DNA of 64,000 nt. Origin: Synechococcus sp. CBW1002 (GTDB lineage Bacteria; Cyanobacteriota; Cyanobacteriia; PCC-6307; Cyanobiaceae). The stretch covers positions 1,426,001-1,490,000 of the forward strand of contig NZ_CP060398.1 in NCBI RefSeq assembly GCF_015840915.1, read 5' to 3'. The number at the start of each line of letters is the position of its first letter. The first letter of the stretch is position 1. Below are positions 26,431 through 35,297 of this stretch, in pieces. The translations under genes were made by a program, and so were the position numbers. The notes under the pieces are model-generated. The model saw only the letters and a list, made by a program, of their open reading frames with translations, was not told where the DNA came from and ran no database searches.

Positions 26431-28202
26431 CGGTGGGAGCCCCTTTCAGGGGCGGTACCCCGCCTCAGAGGTTAACGATGGGGCCTGTCCAGAAAAGCCA
26501 GACCACCTCAGATGCAGCTACCTGGGGACTCCTGAAAAAGATTCTCGGCCCATCGGCGCCGGATTCGTCCGTTTGCTTCGCGTTAATCAGGCTGGCAAGC
26601 GCGGTGACATCAAGTCGGCCAGATCTCAAAAGCCTGGCTTGCAGATGCCCTCAGGCGCTCTGATCGCTGACCAGGCCATAAAAAAGCTGTAGATCCACCC
26701 AAAAAGAAGGACAAAAAAGAGGCGCAGCAGCCTCAAGACCTTTTCCGCGCACATCACGACAAAGGCCATCGAGATGGAGGATTCGGCACCAGCTGGTAGA
26801 CGAGCCATGATCAGATCCAGGGAATACTTGCGCTTTCCAGAGCCAAAGACGCCTTCCACTTCATTGCGTCGAGCTTGATCAGATCGGAGCTGGTGCTTGT
26901 GTGCAGTGGTGACATCAGGATCCTTGGGCGGGCGACCCAATCGCTTGCCGGAGAGGCGAATACCGTTCCTCGTGCAGAAATGCCTATTCTTGGCCGTGAT
27001 ATAAATCCGGTCGGCGCAGATGCGCTCTGGGTAAGATCCTGTATCCAACTTGTATTTATCCGCCTGAGCGATCAGGTCTTCTCCTTCGTTGTAGGGGTTC
27101 CAGCTTATGCGGTGCAAGAACGGAAAGCCGTTTTGAACCGAAACACTGATTTTGGCTCCAAACTCCACCGCAGCACGTGCTTTGCCTCGCACCATTGGGC
27201 GGATATGGGTCTGCACAAGCTTCACCAGGCGGTCTGGAATGCTGTTGGTCTGAGAGACGAGCAGAAGGCCCTGTTGCCGCTCCAACTCGCTGCAGGCCAA
27301 CAACTTCTGCCACCAATGCCTCTTAAGCTCGGAAAGCCTTGCCCCGCAGCCGATCAGAGCATCAATGGCCTTGAGATTCTGCCGTACATAGCCAAGCTGA
27401 TGTTTAATGGCAGCCTTCACTTTGCGGCGACGTGGTCGTTTTTGCTTCGCCACTCTCAGGAAATGAGCACGAGCAAGGCCACGGTCGTAGCGAGGTCGAT
27501 GTCTCCTGAATCCCGATGACTGACTGCACAGATCATCAATGACTCGCTCGGTCGTTGTGCGAGCCTCGTTGAGGAGCTTGAGGTCTCTGGGATAGGTGAT
27601 GTCGGCTGGAGTGCAACTGGCATCAATCGTGAGAGTGCCCCAATTCTTTCCTTCTGGCCAGTCAGCAGGCTTGATCAACGCATCAAGTTCTAGCTGAGCG
27701 CCTCCTCCACTGGAATCACGATCATCATGGTCGTCATCGTCTGCTGCCTGAGCAAGTGCTTCTAGAAGGATCTCTTTGCCGCGCTGCACCACCAGCTCGT
27801 TGATACGGCGCAGATCCTCGTCAGAAAAACGCTTGCGAAAGTGCACCATCATCGAGGCATCAAACGGTGCCTTGGCTGTGTAGCCCGCAAAGCCGAGAAA
27901 GAACGAACAAGGATAGATCGTGCGCAGCCACGATCTTATCCGGTGTTGGACAAGCCCTTTGAGGCTTTAGACCAGTCGTCTACGGTAGATACGTCCCGCC
28001 TGAATTCAGGTCTGGTTCAGATTTACAACCAGGAGAATGGCCAGCAGCCTGGCTTCATGAGTGTTTCTGTTGCTTGTTTCGCATTGTACGACCACGGCAA
28101 AGCTGCGGCTGCATATCGTGATGCCGATCGCTCTCTACAGAGCCGCATGCGGATGCCTTCTGGCTATGAAACCATGAATATAATTTGCACTATGACTTCA
28201 GC

Positions 28203-28947
28203 TCAACACAACTGATGCTCAGGGATTCGGACCATCCTAGCGATCAGTGTCATCGCCTTCCCGCAAGACTGACAGAGAACCGGTGATCGTTGCAGGGGGA
28301 GCCGTGGCGACGGTATAGGAACCTTGAGCACAAGCTGCAACAGCTGAACCAGCCGCTTGCAGTTCGCATGCAGAATGCCAAAATCCCGCACGCGTCGAAA
28401 CCGCCGTGGCAGTACGTGCCTCAGCAGCAGCCAGAGAAACTCGGCCCCTGGCATCGTGCGGATCTGCTCTTGGCCCCGGTTGTCCTTATAGCGGAAGCTG
28501 ACCTCACCAGCGGTGTTTGCGATAATGTTCTTCTCTGGCAGAACGCCCCGATAGAGATAGCGACCCAGATAAACGAGGGCTTGCTCTCCGTGTCCGACAT
28601 CCGTGCAGTCCACCACCCATTCATTCGGGAGCTGTTCTTCGCAGCGTAGACCCGCCACTCGTAGGGCCTCAAACCATTTGGCGCGGAAGACCCTCGCCAG
28701 ATTGTTGGCCCAGAACAGGACGTTGCTCTTCTTCTCGCGCCACTCTCTACTCTGCTGGTTAATTGCGCCTGCGGGCACAATCAGATGGACATGGGGATGA
28801 TAGTCGAGCCGGCGGTTATGAGTGTGCAGAACTGCATGGGCTCCAGTTCGGCCCTTCAGCCTTCGATCTCTTCTCGAGAACGAGTCAATAGTCTGCCATG
28901 CGGTTTTGAGCAGCAGATCATAGGTTTTGTGCTGATGATTCCAGAAC
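28203..28947 (-). pseudogene. IS91-type transposase (HUH, Y2), 5' truncated
   Basis: The frame starts abruptly at the IS3-alpha end (WNHQHKTYDLLLKTAWQTID) and continues with the HUH motif LDYHPHVHLIVPAGAIN and the paired-tyrosine region LVYLGRYLYRGVLPEKN. It ends at 28203 after a C-rich tail. These are the rolling-circle nickase motifs of IS91-family transposases. The N-terminal zinc finger is missing: only about 160 bp remain between the other side of IS3-alpha and the element end, and the IS3 flanks (AAC and CAC) do not match, so IS3-alpha probably caused an adjacent deletion. Confidence 0.8.
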
Positions 28948-29027
28948 TGAGGTGGTCTGGCTTTTCTGGACAGGCCCCATCGTTAACCTCTGAGGCGGGG
29001 TACCGCCCCTGAAAGGGGCTCCCACCG

Positions 29028-29315
29028 ATGAGCAAGCGCCGCGCCCACAGCCCCGAGTTCAAGGCCAGGGTCGCCATGGAGGCGATCAGTGGCCGCAAGA
29101 CGATCCAGGAGATCGCCGCCGACCACGCCATCCACCCGATCCAGGTGAGCCAGTGGAAGCGGCAGCTCCTGGACGGTGCCAGCGAGCTCTTCACCCGAGG
29201 CAAGAAGACCAAGGACAAGGAGGAGGGGCAGGCCAAGGAGGCGGAGCTGTTCCAGCAGATCGGACGGCTGCAGATGGAGCTGGAGTGGCTCAAAAAAAAG
29301 TCTCAACTGCTCTGA
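29028..29315 (+). CDS. IS3-alpha OrfA
   Basis: 95 residues, SKRRAHS form, the same variant as copy 1 (10593-10880). Confidence 0.92.
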   Translation: MSKRRAHSPEFKARVAMEAISGRKTIQEIAADHAIHPIQVSQWKRQLLDGASELFTRGKKTKDKEEGQAKEAELFQQIGRLQMELEWLKKKSQLL

Positions 29316-30198
29316 TGCCCGTGAACTGCGCAAGCTGGTCGATCACGACCACCCCGAGCTCAGCATCAGCAGGCAGTGTGCGCTGCTGGGGCTGCCTCGA
29401 TCCACGCTGTACTACCGGCCGACACCGGTCCGTGTATCGACGCTGCGGATCATGGCCAGGATCGATGCTCTCTACCTGGAGGATCCCTGCAGCGGCAGCC
29501 GCCGGATGGTGGACTATCTGGCCCAAGATGGTATCCCGATCAGCCGAGATCGAGTGCGAAACCTCATGCGGCGCATGGGATTACGGGCGATCTACCAGAA
29601 GCCCCGGACGACGGTTCCAGGTGATCCGTCCGTGCGGTTCCCCTGCCTGGTGGACCTCACGCAGGTCACGTCGGTGGATCAGGTCTGGGCGACCGACATC
29701 ACCTACATCCCTCTGCAGAAAGGGTTCCTCTATCTGGTGGCGATCATGGATCTCCATTCCAGGCATGTGCTCAGCTGGAGGCTCTCCAACAGCCTTGACA
29801 CGAAGTTCTGTCTGGAGGCCCTGGAGATGGCCTTGGGAGGCGGCCGTAGGCCAGAGATCTTCCACTCCGATCAAGGCTGTCAGTTCACGTCCGCTGACTT
29901 TGTGGCCAGACTCAAAGGGGAGCGGATCCAGATCAGCTGGTCCGGCAGAAAGCGGTGCTACGACAACATCCTTGTTGAACGGCTGTGGAGGACTGTCAAG
30001 TACGAGGAGGTCTACCTACGGGCATACAGCGATGGCTGGGACGCTGAAATCAGCCTGGCCCGCTTCCTGTGGCGGTATTGCCATGTAAGACCTCACAGTT
30101 CCCTTGGAGGCAAAACTCCCCACGCGGTCTACACTGAGGCCGAACCATGTTCCACCCGTCCTGGGTTAACGATGTCAGGGGCCGGAACTGTCCAATAA
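29290..30198 (+). CDS. IS3-alpha OrfB
   Basis: Intact DDE protein, CHVRPH form. Confidence 0.9.
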   Translation, partial: SKKSLNCSDARELRKLVDHDHPELSISRQCALLGLPRSTLYYRPTPVRVSTLRIMARIDALYLEDPCSGSRRMVDYLAQDGIPISRDRVRNLMRRMGLRAIYQKPRTTVPGDPSVRFPCLVDLTQVTSVDQVWATDITYIPLQKGFLYLVAIMDLHSRHVLSWRLSNSLDTKFCLEALEMALGGGRRPEIFHSDQGCQFTSADFVARLKGERIQISWSGRKRCYDNILVERLWRTVKYEEVYLRAYSDGWDAEISLARFLWRYCHVRPHSSLGGKTPHAVYTEAEPCSTRPGLTMSGAGTVQ

Positions 30199-31254
30199 AA
30201 GGCACCCACCTCACACCGCAAGGCGTGCATCCCTCACTGTGAGCCGCCAGGACTCAGTACAAGCGGAAACAAATGCTTCTGCTCCTTCTCAGAGGCTTCA
30301 ACCAGGTCACTGTCGCTTAAAAAGTGATGAGTAGGCTATACTTGGTCTTGATCTGCCGCGTAGCGGCTTCGTCCAACTGAATATAGGCGTTCTCTCTGAT
30401 CTGATGGACTGTCTCTTCGTCGGTGAGCCCTAACTTCTGTTTGATGTAGAGAGCACCAAAGGCCATTCTCACTGATTTGGCTGGAGCGCCAATTGTGGCG
30501 CTGAATTGAGGGGCATAGGTTTCTTCCAGCTCATCCCATGGGATCAGCCCCTCCAGTTGAACCCAGCGATTCTCAGGATCAAGTGTGCCGCCAAATGGCA
30601 GGTGGAACTCCTTGATTGAGATCTGACCGTTATTGTGCCTCCGGTACATATGGAGCGATCAGGAGTAAAGGCAATCACGGATTGCCTGATTCACGGCTAC
30701 TTTAGCGGTTTCTCATGCTTGAGACCAGCTGCGGCGCAATGGATCTGGATTTTTCAGGAGTCCCTACCTGGAATGGGCCATGGAACTCTTTTGACTGTGA
30801 TTAGTGAGTGTGGGACTGATATGAGGCGATGGCCAACGGCCAAGCATTTCACGTCATGGCTTGGCCTGGCCCCGCGGAACAAGGTATCTGGTGGAAGGCT
30901 TCTGTCATCAGGTACAGCGGTGGGGAGCCAATCCTGCCCGGACTACTATTTGGATGGCCGCGCAAGTTTTGGCGCGTGCGCAGACATCTCTCGGTGGATT
31001 TCAAAGACGTTTAGCAGCGAGGATTGGTCGCCCAAAGGCAATCATTGCAACAGCACGCAAGTTGGCCGAACTCTATTACCGAGCATTACGCGATGGCATA
31101 TCCCTTGTTGATCCTGGTCTGAGCCATTACGAAGCTGAGCAGCGGCAGATACAGATCAATGCCATAAAGAGACGAGCTCAGCGCCTTGGCCTAACGCTCA
31201 CTCAAGCGTGAATAGAGCAAACATAGATTCCCGCCGCAACGCTGTGCTTCTTAG

Positions 31255-32623
31255 GAGTTTGCTGAAAAACCCGGCCATCTCTGCGAGAATGGGCCAGCTG
31301 TCCAGCCCAGATGCGAGGTCAACGGGAGCGCAGCGGCTCCCTGTTCTCCTACGTGTCGATTGAGGATCGGATCCCGGCCGGCCATCCGCTGCGGCGGATC
31401 CGCAAGCTGGCCGATCAGGCCCTCGATCGCCTCAATCCCACCTTCTGTGATCTGTACGCCGCAGAAGGCCGGCCATCAGTGCCGCCGGAGCAACTGCTGC
31501 TGGCCTCGTTGCTGCAGGCGTTCTACGGCATCCGCTCGGAGCGGTTGCTGCTCGAGCAGCTCCACTACAACCTGCTGTTCCGCTGGTTTGTGGGGCTGAG
31601 CCCAGATGATCCGATCTGGCATCCCACCACATTCACAAAAAACCGGGAGCGGCTGCTGAACGAGCAGGTGATGGGGAAGTTCCTGGAGAAGCTGATGGGT
31701 GCTCCGGAGGTCAAGCCGCTGCTCAGTGACGAGCACTTCTCCGTCGATGGCACCTTGCTGCAGGCCTGGGCCTCCCATGCCTCACTGGTGCGGATCGATG
31801 GGCAGGACGATCCGCCGCCACCGCCGTCAGGCCCTGGCGAGGGTTTTGGCGCTCCAAAGCCCGGCAAGAAGCGAGCGAAAGGGGATTTCCGAGGCATCAA
31901 GCTCAGCAACAAGACCCACCGCTCCGGCAGTGATCCCGACGCCTTGCTGGCCCGGAAATCCAACGCCCACCCGGCTCAACCGAGCTACCGGGGTCATGTG
32001 CTCATGGACAACCGCCATGCCCTGATCGTCGATTGCAAGGTCACGCAAGCCACGGGCACCGGGGAGCGGGATGCCGCCAAAGCCATGGCCGCGGATCGTC
32101 CCGGTGCCCACCAGAAAACCATCGGTGCCGACAAGCACTACGACACCAGGGGCTTTGTCGCCGAGATGCGCCGCATCGGCGTGACGCCGCACGTGGTGCA
32201 GAACACCGCCCGATCTGGTGGTTCCGCCATCGATGGCCGCACCACCCGCCACGTGGGCTACGCCAAGTCGATCCATGCCCGCCGCGGCATCGAGAAGGTG
32301 TTTGGCTGGATCAAACAGTGGGGAGGTCTGCGCCAGTTCAAGCTGCGCGGCACCGAGAAGGTGAGTGCGGTGTTCGGCCTGAATGTGATCGCCTACAACC
32401 TGATCCGCCTGGGCAACCTGCTCAAACCGGCGATGGCGGCGGCGTGAACAGGTGGTTGCCCAGAAGTGTGCCCAGACGGCAGTGATCAGGGAGCCCCAAA
32501 GGGGCAAAACACACCAAAAGGGGAGCTCTGAGCCGCTGAAACTCTGAAAACCAGACCGAAATGAGCTGCACCAGCTCTCAGGAGGGAAAAACGCTGCTTC
32601 TCAGGCGGTTTTTCCGCAAACTC
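31255..32623 (+). mobile_element. IS5-delta, complete (1369 bp)
   Basis: Perfect GAGTTTGC ... GCAAACTC ends, extending imperfectly through GAAAAACC, are flanked by TTAG on both sides (31251-31254, 32624-32627), a YTAR duplication typical of IS5-type elements. Confidence 0.9.
31311..32447 (+). CDS. IS5-family transposase (IS5-delta)
   Basis: 378 residues, intact. The N-terminal DUF772-type domain (GSLFSYVSIEDRIPAGHPLR to GIRSERLLLEQLHYNLLFRW) is followed by the DDE part: SVDGTLLQAWASHASL, TIGADKHYDTRGFVA and RRGIEKVFGWIKQWGGLRQF. It starts with ATG 31311 just inside the left end. Useful as reference for the broken copy at 7497-11602. Confidence 0.93.
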   Translation: MRGQRERSGSLFSYVSIEDRIPAGHPLRRIRKLADQALDRLNPTFCDLYAAEGRPSVPPEQLLLASLLQAFYGIRSERLLLEQLHYNLLFRWFVGLSPDDPIWHPTTFTKNRERLLNEQVMGKFLEKLMGAPEVKPLLSDEHFSVDGTLLQAWASHASLVRIDGQDDPPPPPSGPGEGFGAPKPGKKRAKGDFRGIKLSNKTHRSGSDPDALLARKSNAHPAQPSYRGHVLMDNRHALIVDCKVTQATGTGERDAAKAMAADRPGAHQKTIGADKHYDTRGFVAEMRRIGVTPHVVQNTARSGGSAIDGRTTRHVGYAKSIHARRGIEKVFGWIKQWGGLRQFKLRGTEKVSAVFGLNVIAYNLIRLGNLLKPAMAAA

Positions 32624-32627
32624 TTAG

Positions 32628-32783
32628 GAAAGTCTCAGCTGCTCTGATGCCCATGAACTGCGCAAGCTGGTCGATCGCGACCACCCTGAGCTCAGTGTCA
32701 TCCGCCAATGTGCGCTGCTGGGGCTGCCTCGATCCACGCTGTACTACCACCTCAGCTGAATGGCCCTTGACGGGGTTTTCAGC
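32628..32783 (+). pseudogene. fragments of a diverged IS3-alpha OrfB and of an IS5-like end
   Basis: 32631-32748 matches the start of OrfB of the diverged IS3-alpha (codons for CSDAHELRKLVDRDHPELSV), cut at the next element. From about 32765 GGGGTTTTCAGCAAACTC followed by CTAA is a right end like that of IS5-delta. Neither can be functional. Confidence 0.7.
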
Positions 32784-32805
32784 AAACTCCTAATCAAGAG
32801 AAGTC

Positions 32806-32835
32806 TTGACGACAATTAAGAATTCACTCTAAAAT
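32806..32835 (+). promoter_or_regulatory. probable sigma70-type promoter of the GT92-like gene
   Basis: TTGACG (32806-32811) and TAAAAT (32830-32835) are separated by 18 bases, about 20 bp before the coding region. The region is AT-rich. It lies just outside the IS5-like end, so the gene may keep its own promoter. Confidence 0.5.
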
Positions 32836-32852
32836 CACAAAGTGCAGCACCT

Positions 32853-33881
32853 TTGTGGCGACTGCTCCTCCAATCGCCTTCACCGCCCGTGACCTGCAAT
32901 CTCTCAGTCCTAACGCGATTATATGATGGAGAAGCTCCTTATCTGCAAGGATTTATAGATTATCATCGGTCCATTGGAATCGAAAGCTTCTACTTTATTC
33001 TCGAACCAGGCCAATCGCTACTTTGCAGACAGATCTTGGTCGACAACCTAATTTCGCCATTGGACATTGATTCACAGAATATGACCGCGGCGCTTCCACG
33101 CATAGTCACTAAGTATTCGGCAATTATTGATGCTGACGAGTACCTCCATCCCGGCACTGTCAAGCTGTTGCTTTCGCATGATATTCAGACCCTTTCAATG
33201 CCTTGGGCCTTGACAGCAACGCTTGACTTTTCCAGAGTTGAAAGTCACAAGAAGCAGTTTATATTGTTTCCGCGCGGAAAAGAGATTGTCCGAGTTGCGG
33301 ATGTCCAGGAAGTCAAGCCGCACACATCTACGATGTCCAGGCTGGGTTCACGCATCACCCTAAAGCAGGGCAAGAGTCTTCCACTAAGGCATTACTATTG
33401 CAGGGGTGTTGAAGACTTACTAGTGAAGTTCTCACTTTCTGGGGGGACATACTCAAGGCTTTATGGACTTAGTCAAAAGTCTGAGCAAGTCATTGAATCA
33501 ATTCGCACTGGAAGAATCTGGGAAGAATTTGGCTCACATCAACCTTCAGGGACTCTGACTCGGATAGCGGCGACTGCCTTGGTCTTGGCCTTAATGCAAG
33601 GTACGACAGTTATTGATGACTTTCCCCTGCCAAAGGTCAATACAGCACTCTCCACTCTATTGCTCTCTAGGCTTGGAATAACTGAGGCTGATACGGAGAT
33701 TGCCGTCAAAGCCGTTGACCAACTAAAAGATATATTCTATAGTGATACATTACTGGTTTTTAGGAGTATGTTTCATGAGTATTTTGCTGATTCGTGTGAT
33801 GGAGTCAATCTTCAGGCTATGGCCCTTGCCCTTGTCAGGCAAGGCGATTCCCGACTAAGAATTTTAAGTAGGGCCTCCTGA
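32853..33881 (+). CDS. GT92-like glycosyltransferase
   Basis: 342 residues with a TTG start by frame; the true start could lie a little downstream. NLSVLTRLYDGEAPYLQGF and IDYHRSIGIESFYFILEPG are typical of the N-terminal part of family-92/Glyco_tranf_2_4 enzymes, and SAIIDADEYLHP (93-96 DADE) gives the DxD metal site. A later LPLRHYYCRGVEDLLVKFS also fits the family. No membrane segment. AT-rich like the two other glycosyltransferases here, and flanked on both sides by IS debris, so probably a transferred surface-glycan gene. The acceptor and sugar are unknown. Confidence 0.75.
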   Translation: MWRLLLQSPSPPVTCNLSVLTRLYDGEAPYLQGFIDYHRSIGIESFYFILEPGQSLLCRQILVDNLISPLDIDSQNMTAALPRIVTKYSAIIDADEYLHPGTVKLLLSHDIQTLSMPWALTATLDFSRVESHKKQFILFPRGKEIVRVADVQEVKPHTSTMSRLGSRITLKQGKSLPLRHYYCRGVEDLLVKFSLSGGTYSRLYGLSQKSEQVIESIRTGRIWEEFGSHQPSGTLTRIAATALVLALMQGTTVIDDFPLPKVNTALSTLLLSRLGITEADTEIAVKAVDQLKDIFYSDTLLVFRSMFHEYFADSCDGVNLQAMALALVRQGDSRLRILSRAS

Positions 33882-33917
33882 TCAAGTAAGAACCACACCC
33901 AGGGCAACAAAGTGGGG
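33871..33917 (+). repeat. short dispersed repeat (GGGCCTCCTGA ... CAAAGTGGGG)
   Basis: About 47 bp, GGGCCTCCTGA, AAGTAAGAACCA, CCCAGG, CAAAGTGGGG, recurs with few changes at 61103-61149. It overlaps the end of the GT92-like gene. It looks like an end of an element not otherwise seen here. Confidence 0.5.
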
Positions 33918-34034
33918 AGGCCCGGCTGAACTCTGAGTGTTGCTCAGGCTGCAGCCGGTTGATTGCTCAGGAGTCCATCCTCACCTCTTCGGATGGATTC
34001 AGTGCCGATGAGTAGCCAGGGCTAATTCAAAGTC

Positions 34035-34247
34035 TCACCATAGGTCCGGGGATGGCTGGCGCGTGGCCATCGCCAGCAATGCCGTGATGTTGTCGTACAT
34101 CACCGCCTGCATCCCGGCACGCATCGCCCGACATCCGACCAGCCTCAGCAGGTTCATCGCTGCGGTTCGCAGCGTGGCCATCGCGCCGGCGCCATTGCCC
34201 GGAATCCAGTGCCAGCCCTCGATGCTCCAGCGGTCTCGCACCAGTTA
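34035..34247 (-). pseudogene. ISAs1-family transposase, C-terminal remnant
   Basis: Reads VRDRWSIEGWHWIPGN, then AMATLRTAAMNLLRLVGCRA and a C-terminal tail to SPDLW. It matches the end of the ISAs1 protein at 53263 (IRQRWSIENEWHWARD, FLRTIVMNLLRRGGYRS), but a dozen residues after WHW are missing. Cut on its 5' side by the IS5-epsilon-like end at 34248. Confidence 0.75.
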
Positions 34248-34364
34248 GGGACTCCTGAAAAAGTCAGAACGACTGCGGCGCAACTTGTTTCAGTGACCGA
34301 GACCCGATGAACTGGGCTCGATCAAGGCAATTGACGATTGCTACAACTGCTGAACGCTGCAGAT
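34248..34364 (+). repeat. left end of an IS5-epsilon relative
   Basis: GGGACTCCTGAAAAAG and the following noncoding leader correspond to the 5' end of IS5-epsilon. The start codon and first 22 codons of its gene continue at 48779, on the far side of the 14.4-kb IS3-alpha/composite insertion; GAT flanks both sides. Confidence 0.75.
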
Positions 34365-34721
34365 TGAGGTGGGTGCCTTTTATTGGACAGTTCCGGCCCC
34401 TGACATCGTTAACCCAGGACGGGTGGAACATGGTTCGGCCTCAGTGTAGACCGCGTGGGGAGTTTTGCCTCCAAGGGAACTGTGAGGTCTTACATGGCAA
34501 TACCGCCACAGGAAGCGGGCCAGGCTGATTTCAGCGTCCCAGCCATCGCTGTATGCCCGTAGGTAGACCTCCTCGTACTTGACAGTCCTCCACAGCCGTT
34601 CAACAAGGATGTTGTCGTAGCACCGCTTTCTGCCGGACCAGCTGATCTGGATCCGCTCCCCTTTGAGTCTGGCCACAAAGTCAGCGGACGTGAACTGACA
34701 GCCTTGATCGGAGTGGAAGAT
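34365..34721 (-). pseudogene. IS3-alpha split copy, 3' part (OrfB C-terminus)
   Basis: Identical to the first 357 bp of other IS3-alpha copies, ending at GAAGAT. The missing 909 bp are at 47867-48775. Together, with one GAT removed, they rebuild an exact 1266-bp IS3-alpha whose own outer flanks are GAT (34362-34364) and GAT (48776-48778). Confidence 0.95.
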
Positions 34722-34787
34722 CCCCCCAGTGTCAGCAAAGAAGTCCGCTCGGTTTGACCCGTCCACCTGGGGGCCCAACCGACGACT

Positions 34788-35297
34788 ATGCAACCGCCCT
34801 ATGACGCCGCTCTGCGGGAAGCCGTCCGCCTGCGGATGAGCCCTCCGAACCTTGAGAGCGTGGCTGAGATCGCCCGCGACACCGGGATCACGGCGCAGAC
34901 CATCTACAACTGGCGGAGCCAGTGGCAGAAGCAGGGCCAGCTGGTGCCTGCCACGAACCGGCCGCCGGAGCAGTGGAGCGCTGCCGACAAGCTGGCAGCC
35001 GTGATCCAGGCCGCAGGACTGAACGGAAGCGAGCTCGGGTCGTTCTGCAGGGAGCGGGGGCTGTACCCCAAGCAGGTTGCCCGTTGGCGCCAGGCCGCCG
35101 AGGATGCCAATGGCCCCAGCGCGCCGAGCATGGCTGATCAGCGGGAACTGCAACGCAAGAATCAGGAACTGGTCCGGCGGAATCGCCAGCTGGAGCGTGA
35201 ATTGCAGAAGAAAGAAAAAGCACTGACAGAAGCGGCGACGTTGTTGATGCTCTCAAAAAAGTTCAACCAGATCTTTCAACCGGACGAGGATCCTTGA
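34788..35297 (+). CDS. IS3-beta OrfA
   Basis: 169 residues, identical in sequence to 13277-13786. Confidence 0.92.
   Translation: MQPPYDAALREAVRLRMSPPNLESVAEIARDTGITAQTIYNWRSQWQKQGQLVPATNRPPEQWSAADKLAAVIQAAGLNGSELGSFCRERGLYPKQVARWRQAAEDANGPSAPSMADQRELQRKNQELVRRNRQLERELQKKEKALTEAATLLMLSKKFNQIFQPDEDP

Larger units (their letters stand above)
25245..26510 (-). mobile_element. IS3-alpha copy 3, complete
   Basis: 1266 bp; duplication GAT at 25242-25244 and 26511-26513. Confidence 0.96.
28948..30213 (+). mobile_element. IS3-alpha copy 4, complete, non-matching flanks
   Basis: 1266 bp, full ends. Left flank AAC, right flank CAC. This is the innermost of four nesting levels. Confidence 0.95.
27905..30377 (-). 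mobile_element. IS91-like element inserted at GAAC, itself cut by IS3-alpha
   Basis: The interrupted IS5-epsilon sequence reads GAAAGAAC-TGAATATAG on the plus strand. The insertion begins right after GAAC (27901-27904) with no target duplication. IS91 elements are known to insert next to GAAC or CAAG tetranucleotides without duplication. The far end is the CTGCCGCG-T-AGCGGC palindrome ending CCAAC at 30377. Without the nested IS3-alpha it is only about 1.2 kb, so internal sequence has been lost. Confidence 0.7.
26626..30649 (-). pseudogene. IS5-epsilon transposase, split
   Basis: N-terminal piece 30649-30378 (MYRRHNNGQISIKEFHLPFG to RENAYIQ) and the rest 27904-26626 (FFLGFAGYTAKAPFDASMMV onward). 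Joining them across the insertion restores the same protein as 59118-60668, with a few substitutions (KPGF for KPCF at the end). The only inactivating lesion is the IS91-like insertion. Confidence 0.92.
26524..30764 (-). mobile_element. IS5-epsilon copy 1, interrupted by an IS91-like element
   Basis: Ends GGGGACTCCTGAAAAA (26524) and TTTTTCAGGAGTCCC (30764) are inverted repeats; the 5-bp duplication TACCT lies at 26519-26523 and 30765-30769. Without its internal insertion it would match the intact copy at 59002-60769. Confidence 0.92.
25042..31211 (+). pseudogene. IS110/IS1111-type transposase, C-terminal half, with nested insertions
   Basis: Pieces 25042-25244, 26511-26523 and 30770-31211 join into one decaying frame: YYSERISRCEDRINELLQTL, NFNPRPLCAALCGRDM, then LPGMGHGTLLTVISECGTDM and RAQRLGLTLTQA. 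It aligns with the C-terminal half of the intact IS110-3 protein (FNPTHLIQALSGHNL, LPGLGPTTVLTLISECGLDM) but is clearly another element. A frameshift occurs near 30900. IS3-alpha (25245-26510) and IS5-epsilon (26524-30764) interrupt it. The N-terminal DEDD part is missing, cut at an IS91-like end. Confidence 0.8.

Noticed and set aside
30635-31111. 158-codon plus-strand frame beginning in the IS5-epsilon leader
   Set aside because: It joins the IS5-epsilon leader to one frame of a broken IS110-type gene and is not a real gene.
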